Below, piece after piece: positions 1 through 5,029 of a DNA stretch of 10,136 nt (within the stretch, counting starts at the first letter, position 1; every line of letters starts with the position of its first letter). The notes under the pieces were generated by a model, which did not search any database, was not told the origin of the DNA, and was given only the letters and a program-made list of their open reading frames with translations. Location of the stretch: NCBI GenBank assembly GCA_902497145.1, contig CABVDR010000082.1, positions 1 through 10,136 on the forward strand, read 5' to 3'. Origin of the DNA: an uncultured Oscillospiraceae bacterium (GTDB lineage: Bacteria > Bacillota > Clostridia > Oscillospirales > Oscillospiraceae). Made by a program: the position numbers and the translations under genes.

Positions 1-289
1 TCTTTGCCATCTCCCCGGGACAGCCGCAAGCCAGAGGCTCCTGGGCCTTCTTGGCGGCCTGGGCGGCCTTCACCGCCGCCTCGTTGTAGGCAGGGGCCTC
101 CCGCTCCTCAAAGGTGATGGCCCCGGTGGGACAGGCGGGCAGGCAGTCCCCCAGGCCGTCGCAGTAGTCCTCCCGGGTGAGCTTGGCCACCCCGTTTACC
201 ATCTGGATGGCCCCCTCGTGGCAGGCGGCGGCACAGGCCCCGCAGCCGTTGCACTTGCTCTCGTCAATATGAATGATCTTACGAATCAT
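1..289 (-). CDS. 4Fe-4S dicluster ferredoxin-type protein (3' end outside window)
   Basis: The start ATG is at 289-287, preceded by a good GAGGAG ribosome binding site; 96 codons are visible and the frame runs off the left edge. A first iron-sulfur motif is seen as C13-x2-C16-x2-C19-x3-C23. A second one, C43-x5-C49-x3-C53-P, sits in a CDGLGDCLPACP context. After an Ala/Lys-rich linker (about residues 65-82) a CGCPG motif begins at C88. The dicluster layout is that of cytoplasmic bacterial ferredoxins that pass low-potential electrons between redox enzymes; the irregular spacing of the second motif is typical of a short clostridial subfamily. The partner enzyme is not in the window, so its specific role is unknown. 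A possible -10 (TACAAT on the minus strand, 336-331) lies upstream but without a clear -35. Confidence 0.88.
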   Translation of the reverse strand, partial: MIRKIIHIDESKCNGCGACAAACHEGAIQMVNGVAKLTREDYCDGLGDCLPACPTGAITFEEREAPAYNEAAVKAAQAAKKAQEPLACGCPGEMAK

Positions 290-394
290 AGGATCTCCTC
301 CTCAAAGTCGGTTGTTCTTAGGATGGCCCCATTGTACACCATCCCCGGGAAAAAGTCTGTTGTTGCTCCAACATGTTATGGATTCTTTTAAACA

Positions 395-429
395 TAGCAA
401 AACCCGGACGCTGCTCCAAAGCGTCCGGG
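395..429 (-). terminator. GC hairpin, candidate minus-strand terminator
   Basis: CCCGGACGC (403-411) pairs perfectly with GCGTCCGGG (421-429) across a 9-base loop. On the minus strand the stem is followed by TTTTGC and then more T-rich sequence, as in a moderate intrinsic terminator. There is no T-run on the plus side. It would shield the ferredoxin promoter from transcription coming from the right. Confidence 0.55.
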
Positions 430-455
430 CTTTACCATTGAAAAAGAGGATTAAA

Positions 456-530
456 ATGAAACGAACTGTCTCTTGCGAGTGTTATGCTACCAAAGAGTTG
501 TTACAAAAGCTCCCAAAAAATATTACATAA
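456..530 (+). CDS. Possible small Cys-containing peptide, 24 aa
   Basis: A short frame starts ATGAAACGA, with an AGAGGA ribosome binding site about 7 bases upstream, and ends TAA at 528-530. The peptide begins MKRTVSCECYATKELLQK and ends PKNIT. I do not recognise it. The ribosome binding site and first codons resemble those of the second small frame at 634-687 (GAGGAT, a short gap, then ATGAAA-x-GAA), and both begin MKR and contain two cysteines. The frame is open upstream to 273, but that extension crosses the hairpin and lacks its own ribosome binding site. It could equally be the antisense of a minus-strand small RNA. Confidence 0.25.
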   Translation: MKRTVSCECYATKELLQKLPKNIT

Positions 531-567
531 GTTTTAAATCTCCGTGGACAATTTGTGACTTTTCAAA

Positions 568-617
568 AACGGGCGAAAAACACCGAACAGCCGGCGTCCC
601 TGCGCCGGCTGTTCGGT
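568..617 (-). terminator. Strong minus-strand terminator downstream of tadA
   Basis: A perfect 15-bp stem (582-596 with 603-617, core CCGAACAGCCGGCG) has a 6-base loop. On the minus strand it is followed by GTGTTTTTCGCCCGTTTTTG. It lies about 135 bases past the tadA stop and is the first good terminator for that transcript. It could also end a small RNA starting nearer to 717. Confidence 0.75.
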
Positions 618-633
618 AGAATTGGAGGATAGA

Positions 634-687
634 ATGAAAAGAAAAATGCTCTTGCCTTGCAAGTATGATTGTATCGGCTTATTGTGA
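634..687 (+). CDS. Possible small Cys-containing peptide, 17 aa
   Basis: A GGAGG site (624-628) stands 5 bases before ATG at 634; the frame reads MKRKMLLPCKYDCIGLL and stops at TGA 685-687. I do not recognise the peptide. It parallels the frame at 456-530 in its ribosome binding site, MKR start, two cysteines and the same 16-base sequence downstream. After the stop the same frame stays open for a while (VVTKALNPEDF and so on), so this may be a decayed longer copy. Support is limited to the ribosome binding site and the parallel with the first frame. Confidence 0.25.
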   Translation: MKRKMLLPCKYDCIGLL

Positions 688-752
688 ACAAAGCTAGCCA
701 AAGTTGTTACAAAAGCTTTAAATCCTGAAGATTTTAAAAAGTTTTTCCCCGC

Positions 753-1214
753 TCAGGATTCTCCCTCCCGCAATCCCAGGAAGAAGTCCTGGAGGATCTG
801 CTGGCACTCCGGCTCCAGCGGCCCCCGGTAGATGCGGGGATGGTGGTTAAAGCGCTCTTCAAACAGGTTGAGCACCGAGGCGCAGCACCCCGCCTTCTCG
901 TCCCGGGCGCCGTAGCGCACCTCGCCGATGCGGGCGTTGATAATGCCCCCGGCGCACATGGGGCAGGGCTCCAGGGTGACGTACAGGGTACATCCGTGGA
1001 GCCGCCAGCTGCCCAGACGGCGGCAGGCATCCCGAATGGCCTCCATCTCGGCGTGGGCGGTGGCGTCGCCGTTTTCCTCCCGGCGGTTGCGCCCCTCCCC
1101 GATGATCTGCCCGTCCTTCACAATAACACACCCCACCGGCACGTCCCCGTGGTCGGTGGCCTGGGCGGCCAGCTCCAGGGCGCGGCGCATATAGTCCTTG
1201 TGATCCATGGTCAT
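753..1214 (-). CDS. tadA: tRNA-specific adenosine deaminase TadA
   Basis: This 153-aa protein belongs to the zinc cytidine/deoxycytidylate deaminase fold. The active-site HAE is at residues 54-56 (His zinc ligand, Glu proton shuttle) and PCPMC at 83-87 supplies the two Cys zinc ligands. VPVG (25-28) and the following GRNRRE are TadA-typical. The family converts adenosine-34 to inosine in the tRNA-Arg(ACG) anticodon, allowing it to read CGU, CGC and CGA. Length is normal. GGGAGG sits 4 bases before the first ATG and 10 before a second one at codon 3 (1208), so either could be used. A near-consensus promoter lies directly upstream, so it is probably transcribed alone. A free nucleoside or guanine deaminase is less likely given the TadA-like motif spacing. 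Confidence 0.93.
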   Translation of the reverse strand: MTMDHKDYMRRALELAAQATDHGDVPVGCVIVKDGQIIGEGRNRREENGDATAHAEMEAIRDACRRLGSWRLHGCTLYVTLEPCPMCAGGIINARIGEVRYGARDEKAGCCASVLNLFEERFNHHPRIYRGPLEPECQQILQDFFLGLREGES

Positions 1215-1246
1215 CAGCCCTCCCGGCGGGTATTCTGCACCGCTAT

Positions 1247-1275
1247 ATTATAGCGCTATGGTTCCCTTCAAACAA
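1247..1275 (-). promoter_or_regulatory. tadA promoter (sigma-A type)
   Basis: On the minus strand, TTGTTT (1275-1270), a 17-bp spacer and a perfect TATAAT (1252-1247) give a start point near 1240 and a leader of about 25 bases. The -10 sits in a small inverted repeat, GCTATA-T-TATAGC. Confidence 0.75.
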
Positions 1276-1348
1276 GCAGAAGTCCCCAAACGGGTCCGAT
1301 CTCTTTCTACACGGCCATCTATGGATCAAAAAATCGTCCGCGGCAGCT

Positions 1349-2140
1349 TTATTTCAGGCTGTCGGCAATCTCCCGCATCCGTTTGCCCTCTACGTCCCAA
1401 AACTCCTTCAGTACCTTCAGCTGATCTCCCAGAGAAAAGTGCCGCACGCCAAGGTCGATATAGTACTGGGCCTGCTGGGGGGTCTGTATCTCACAGCGAG
1501 GCTGCACCCCGTGCGCCAAGGCCGCACGGATCATTCGCCGCTCCGCCTCCAGATACTCCTCCTCATAGCCGCACATATTCCGTCCCATGCTCATGGAGTA
1601 GTCCGAGGGACCAAACTGCACCATGTCCACCCCGGGCACAGAACAGATCTCTTCCACTTGATCTATGGCCTCTCCCTTCTCAATCATAAAGCAGAGCACT
1701 ACATCGTCCACCCGCTGCGCGTGCTCCATCTGACTGAGGTGAGGGGTGGTGTGAATAAAGCGGCGATTGGGATAGCCAAAGCGGCCCCGGCCCAGCACAT
1801 CGGGCTTCATCATGGCCACCGTCTCCCGCACTTCATCCGCCGTGTGGTGATCGGCAAACATCACCGCCTGAAATCCAGCTGCCACCGCCTTTTGGGCCAC
1901 ATAACCCCGGTTTTGAAAATCCACCTTGATCATGCTTCCCATATCGTGCAGTTCGGCTGCCCGGGCCATATTTTCCAGATCCGCTTGGGTAAAGGGGGAA
2001 TACTCTGCCACAAATTCCATATAGTCAAAATTTCCACAGCAGCCTAAAACCTCCGTATAGAAAGGCCAGGTGCTCCAAAGCCGGGTGGAAGTGGATGGCA
2101 GTCCCGCCTCCAGCAAAACTCTGAGTTTATTCTCTTTCAT
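1349..2140 (-). CDS. HpcH/HpaI-family aldolase-like protein, atypical active site
   Basis: A 263-aa TIM-barrel protein of the HpcH/HpaI aldolase (citrate lyase beta-like) superfamily. The family makes or cleaves C-C bonds of 2-keto acids such as 2-keto-3-deoxy sugar acids, using a divalent metal. Matching segments are FDYMEFVAEYSPF (38-50), GFQAVMFADHH (89-99), the RG-containing loop near 117-122, MIEKGEAI (152-159) and GVDMVQFGPSDYSMSMG (170-186). The metal ligands are kept as E154 and D180. The residues matching the catalytic His, Arg and Asp of E. coli HpcH appear to be Y47, K72 and A87, so the chemistry may differ; substrate unknown. AAGGAG lies 9 bases before the ATG. By eye the gene is less GC-rich than its neighbours. 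It has its own promoter. Confidence 0.82.
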   Translation of the reverse strand: MKENKLRVLLEAGLPSTSTRLWSTWPFYTEVLGCCGNFDYMEFVAEYSPFTQADLENMARAAELHDMGSMIKVDFQNRGYVAQKAVAAGFQAVMFADHHTADEVRETVAMMKPDVLGRGRFGYPNRRFIHTTPHLSQMEHAQRVDDVVLCFMIEKGEAIDQVEEICSVPGVDMVQFGPSDYSMSMGRNMCGYEEEYLEAERRMIRAALAHGVQPRCEIQTPQQAQYYIDLGVRHFSLGDQLKVLKEFWDVEGKRMREIADSLK

Positions 2141-2169
2141 AACTGCACACTCCTTTTTGCCGCTGTTTT

Positions 2170-2216
2170 CGGCTTAAGCCGCACCGTATCATATCAGCTA
2201 TTTTTTCCAGTGTCAA
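2170..2216 (-). promoter_or_regulatory. Aldolase-gene promoter with overlapping palindrome
   Basis: The minus strand carries a perfect TTGACA (2216-2211), a 17-bp spacer and TATGAT (2193-2188). Directly after the -10, at the expected start point, is the 12-bp perfect palindrome CGGCTTAAGCCG (2181-2170). A near-consensus promoter with a palindrome over +1 is a common arrangement for repressor control. The operator role is inferred. Confidence 0.75.
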
Positions 2217-2341
2217 GGCGGCATTTTTTGTGCATATTACTCATTTTCCCCCGAGTTTTTTCTTTCAGAACGGACCCCCACGGCACCCCTGTTCCCTTTG
2301 TAGGGTTTTAACAAAATAGGCGTTTCATTTTCTTTCGCTGC

Positions 2342-2378
2342 AAAAATAAAAAGCGCCGCCCGAACTGGGCGGCGCTTT
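2342..2378 (-). terminator. gapA terminator
   Basis: AAAGCGCCGCCC (2350-2361) pairs perfectly with GGGCGGCGCTTT (2367-2378) around a 5-base loop, and the minus strand continues into TTTTTATTTTTG. It begins 15 bases past the gapA stop codon. Confidence 0.92.
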
Positions 2379-2392
2379 GGTTAGATCACAAA

Positions 2393-3403
2393 TTACTTGT
2401 GGTCAACAGAGTACATGTGCTTGATCAGCTCCAGAACCTTGTTGGAGTAGCCGATCTCGTTGTCGTACCAGGAAACGACCTTCACGAAGGTGTCGGTCAG
2501 AGCGATGCCGGCCTTGGCGTCAAAGATGGAGGTGTGGGTGTCGCCCAGGAAGTCGGAGGAAACCACGTCCTCGTCGGTGTAGCCCAGAACGCCCTTCAGC
2601 TCGCCCTCGGAGGCCTCCTTCATGGCAGCGCAGATCTCCTCGTACTTGGCGGGCTTCTCCAGGTTGACGGTCAGGTCAACAACGGACACGTCCAGGGTGG
2701 GAACACGCATGGACATACCGGTCAGCTTGCCGTTCAGCTCGGGGATAACCTTGCCCACGGCCTTGGCGGCGCCGGTGGAGGAGGGGATGATGTTGCCGCA
2801 AGCAGCGCGGCCGCCGCGCCAATCCTTCAGGGAAGGACCGTCAACGGTCTTCTGGGTAGCGGTGACAGAGTGAACGGTGGTCATCAGGCCGTCCTTGATG
2901 CCCCACTTGTCGTTCAGAACCTTGGCGATGGGAGCCAGGCAGTTGGTGGTGCAGGAAGCGTTGGACACGAAGTTCATGTCGGTGGTGTACTTGTCCAGGT
3001 TGACGCCGGTGACGAACATGGGGGTGTCATCCTTGGAGGGAGCGGACATGACGACCTTCTTGGCGCCAGCGTCCAGGTGGCCCTGAGCCTTCTCCTTGGT
3101 CAGGAACAGGCCGGTGGACTCCACAACGTACTCAGCGCCCAGCTTGCCCCAGGGCAGATCAGCGGGGTTGCGCTCAGCGGAGACGGGGATCTCCTTGCCG
3201 TTGACCACGATGGCGTTCTCGGTGTAGCCGATCTCAGCCTCGCAGCGGCCATGCATGGTATCATACTTCAGCATGTAAGCCAGGTAGTCGGCGGGGCACA
3301 GATCGTTGATGCCTACGATCTCGATCTCGGGGTGATTCAGGCTGGCGCGGAACACCATACGACCAATGCGGCCAAAGCCATTGATGCCAACTTTAATGCT
3401 CAT
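2393..3403 (-). CDS. gapA: Glyceraldehyde-3-phosphate dehydrogenase, type I
   Basis: A 336-aa protein of normal family length. It catalyses NAD-dependent oxidative phosphorylation of glyceraldehyde-3-phosphate to 1,3-bisphosphoglycerate in glycolysis, in the cytoplasm. The Rossmann motif GINGFGRIGR is at 7-16, and D34 after the second strand points to NAD rather than NADP. The catalytic Cys is C151 in SNASCTTNCLAP, with its activating H178 in TTVHSVTATQ. RGGRAACGNIIPSSTGAAKAV (split about residues 197-216) and SWYDNEIGYS (311-320) are substrate- and cofactor-contact segments. AAAGGAG is 9 bases before the ATG. It stands alone, not in a gap-pgk-tpi operon, with its own promoter and terminator. 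Confidence 0.97.
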   Translation of the reverse strand: MSIKVGINGFGRIGRMVFRASLNHPEIEIVGINDLCPADYLAYMLKYDTMHGRCEAEIGYTENAIVVNGKEIPVSAERNPADLPWGKLGAEYVVESTGLFLTKEKAQGHLDAGAKKVVMSAPSKDDTPMFVTGVNLDKYTTDMNFVSNASCTTNCLAPIAKVLNDKWGIKDGLMTTVHSVTATQKTVDGPSLKDWRGGRAACGNIIPSSTGAAKAVGKVIPELNGKLTGMSMRVPTLDVSVVDLTVNLEKPAKYEEICAAMKEASEGELKGVLGYTDEDVVSSDFLGDTHTSIFDAKAGIALTDTFVKVVSWYDNEIGYSNKVLELIKHMYSVDHK

Positions 3404-3435
3404 GTTGAATTTCTCCTTTTCTATCCTAAATTGAC

Positions 3436-3488
3436 CCCCATGGGGTTATTCCTGTGGTCAGGGTTATTATATCCCGAATTAACCGGTT
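3436..3488 (-). promoter_or_regulatory. gapA promoter region with palindromes
   Basis: The minus strand has a perfect TATAAT at 3471-3466, but the position 17 bp upstream reads TACCAA, a poor -35. The spacer carries the 8-bp palindrome AACCGGTT (3481-3488) adjoining the -35. The leader contains a second palindrome, CCCCATGGGG (3436-3445). The pattern suggests activator or repressor input, but no regulator can be named. Confidence 0.5.
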
Positions 3489-3698
3489 TTGGTAGTGTCT
3501 TTTTTCATATATTTTAGAGAAATTTTCCGGTAAAATTAGCAATAGAGCAGGGATAAGCTGGTGCTTATGCCGTTTTTTTGTGTCTGTCAACACTTTAGTC
3601 CCGGCCTGTTTTACTTTCCCCTCCCTTTAGCCGCTTTATGCGGGCAAAGCACCCGCACCTATTTTTTCCATTTTGCGCCAGATTTCCTCTTCTTTCCC

Positions 3699-3727
3699 TT
3701 GTTGTCGTTCCCACTTTTTGATATACT
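3699..3727 (+). promoter_or_regulatory. Promoter of the histidine-kinase-like gene
   Basis: TTGTTG (3699-3704), a 17-bp spacer, and TATACT (3722-3727) preceded by TGA form an extended -10. The expected start is near 3734, giving a leader of about 130 bases. Confidence 0.6.
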
Positions 3728-3780
3728 GAATTTTACAATCAAGAACATCTTCCTTTCTGTATATCCTGAAGTAGTAGAGG

Positions 3781-3852
3781 ACGGTCCGCGGGCCGTTTTT
3801 CTGGTGCCGCCGCGCTCTTTCTGCGGCAGGCCAGCCGCCGGTCAGGCCGGCC
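3781..3852 (+). promoter_or_regulatory. Structured leader with terminator-like hairpin
   Basis: Within the leader, ACGGT (3781-3785) can pair with GCCGT (3792-3796, one G-U) around CCGCGG and runs into TTTTT (3796-3800), like a weak intrinsic terminator. It is followed by a 6-bp hairpin TGCCGC/GCGGCA (3805-3810/3823-3828) and the palindrome GGCCGGCC (3845-3852), which abuts the AGGAGG ribosome binding site. Together these could attenuate or occlude expression; no known riboswitch class was recognised. Confidence 0.35.
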
Positions 3853-3863
3853 AGGAGGTTATT

Positions 3864-4934
3864 ATGTCCCAATCCAATCCTTCCGCCCTGGAGCAGCTGC
3901 CCGAAGGGGCCATCCAGCTCTGCCAGGGCCGTATCCACGCCTTTAACCGGGCCGCCGGGGCCCAGTTCCCCGAGCTGGCGGTGGGCGGTCAGCCCCCCGC
4001 CTTTCTGGCTCCCGCCCTGGGGGAACAAAGCGCCGGGGTCTTTCTCCACCAGGGAATTGAATATGTGTTCAGCCGCACTCCTCAGGACAGCTGCCAGCTT
4101 CTGCTGGTCCACCCCTCCGGCCAGTCGGCCCTGACAGACCGGCAGCTGGACGGCTTTATGCGGGAGATGCGCAGCCTGATGCACCAGATGCCCCTTCCGG
4201 TGGATCTGCTCTCCCACGATCTTGTCCAGGCCGGCGGTGACCCCACCGACCGTCTGGCCGCCTTCCAAAAGACCTATTTGTGCATGTTCCGGCTGATGTC
4301 CCATCTGGAGTGCCTGCGTCAGCTCAACTCCCCCCAGTTCTCCTTCCGGCCCATCACCCTGGACCTGGCGGGACTGTGCGCCCACGTCAGCGCCGAGGCC
4401 GCCTCCCAGCTGGAGGGGGCGGGGGTGACCCTCACCTACCGCTGCACCCTGGGTTCCCTGCTGATGCCAGGCGACCCGACCCTGCTGACCACACTGGTCA
4501 TGAACCTGGTGTCCAACGCGGCCAAGGCCGCCAAGGCCACCCCCCAGGGTACCGTCTTTCTCACCCTGGCCCAGCGGCGGGACCGGGCCATCCTCTCGGT
4601 CACCGACAGCAGCCAGGACTTTGCCCAGGAGGATCTGGAAGCCCTCTTCCCCTCCCCCATGCCTGACGACCACATCCCCGATCCCCAGGAGGGGGCGGGC
4701 ATGGGTCTGGCCATTGCCCGGCGGATCGTGGCTCTGCACAAGGGTGCTATGCTGCTGGAGCGGCGGGAGAGCGGCTCCCTGCTCTCGGTGGTCTCCCTGC
4801 CCACCGGCCCCCTGAATCCCCGCCTGGACGTCCGGTCCCCCCGCATCGAGGACACCGGCGGCTACTCTCCGGTGCTGGTGGAGCTGGCCGATGTGCTGCC
4901 CCAGGCTATGTTTCGATTTGAAGATGATGACTAA
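3864..4934 (+). CDS. Histidine-kinase-like ATPase with degenerate motifs
   Basis: A 356-aa protein. ATG at 3864 is chosen because AGGAGG lies 5 bases upstream; the frame is open to 3561, but the translation there is T-rich leader sequence. Residues about 11-60 (LPEGAIQLCQGRIHAFNRAA) look like a PAS domain. About 90-157 is probably the two-helix dimerisation domain, where H107-Q-M-P-L-P112 has the H-x4-P spacing of an H-box but Gln in place of the usual Glu/Asp. The HATPase_c domain has an N-box (LVMNLVSNAA, 211-220), a G1 position reading D248-SSQD rather than DxGxG, and an intact G2 box GAGMGL (277-282). No membrane segment is visible, so it is likely cytoplasmic. No response regulator is adjacent. 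It may be a weak or inactive kinase, a phosphatase or an ATP sensor. The C-terminal tail of about 40 residues after the ATPase domain is unassigned. Confidence 0.75.
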   Translation: MSQSNPSALEQLPEGAIQLCQGRIHAFNRAAGAQFPELAVGGQPPAFLAPALGEQSAGVFLHQGIEYVFSRTPQDSCQLLLVHPSGQSALTDRQLDGFMREMRSLMHQMPLPVDLLSHDLVQAGGDPTDRLAAFQKTYLCMFRLMSHLECLRQLNSPQFSFRPITLDLAGLCAHVSAEAASQLEGAGVTLTYRCTLGSLLMPGDPTLLTTLVMNLVSNAAKAAKATPQGTVFLTLAQRRDRAILSVTDSSQDFAQEDLEALFPSPMPDDHIPDPQEGAGMGLAIARRIVALHKGAMLLERRESGSLLSVVSLPTGPLNPRLDVRSPRIEDTGGYSPVLVELADVLPQAMFRFEDDD

Positions 4935-4938
4935 AAGA

Positions 4939-4977
4939 ACCGCCGCGCCTTCCCCGTTGCGGGAGAGGCGCGGCGGT
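4939..4977. terminator. 12-bp hairpin between convergent genes
   Basis: ACCGCCGCGCCT (4939-4950) pairs perfectly with AGGCGCGGCGGT (4966-4977). The minus side continues TTCTTTTAG, so it can end the DUF1846 transcript; the plus side has only TCTCTTGTCT. It starts 5 bases past the kinase-like gene's stop. Confidence 0.7.
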
Positions 4978-4986
4978 CTCTTGTCT

Positions 4987-5010
4987 GCCGCCTATGGGGC
5001 GGCTTTTTCT
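4987..5010 (+). terminator. Plus-strand terminator of the kinase-like gene
   Basis: GCCGCC (4987-4992) and GGCGGC (4998-5003) form a 6-bp stem with a 5-base loop, followed directly by TTTTTCTTT. With the preceding hairpin this makes a double terminator between the converging genes. Confidence 0.75.
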
Positions 5011-5029
5011 TTGCAGAGAAAAACTGAGC

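Larger units (their letters stand above)
290..752. other. 460-bp intergenic stretch with hairpins and tandem small units
   Basis: This stretch is AT-richer than its surroundings and has no frame long enough for a standard gene. It holds the ferredoxin leader (290-336), an 8-bp palindrome AACATGTT (370-377), two GC-rich hairpins (403-429 and 582-617) that read as minus-strand terminators, and two short plus-strand frames (456-530 and 634-687), each with a purine-rich ribosome binding site. A 16-base direct repeat (496-511 and 702-717) follows or overlaps each small frame, and each copy is followed by TTTAAATC (533-540; 717-724). Confidence 0.6.

Noticed and set aside
273..455. Upstream extension of the small frame at 456-530
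   Set aside because: It crosses the ferredoxin start region and a GC hairpin and has no ribosome binding site of its own.
1331..1348. Possible terminator after the aldolase gene
   Set aside because: The minus strand has a T-run (ATTTTTTG) after GCTGCCGCGGACG, but no stem longer than the tiny CCGCGG palindrome can form.
2399..3517. Long open frame (372 aa) antisense to gapA
   Set aside because: It is a low-complexity Gly/Val/His-rich shadow produced by GC-rich codon bias of gapA on the other strand, with no family resemblance.
3561..3863. N-terminal extension of the kinase-like protein
   Set aside because: The frame is open but lies mostly upstream of the promoter and in T-rich leader; the AGGAGG site supports ATG 3864.
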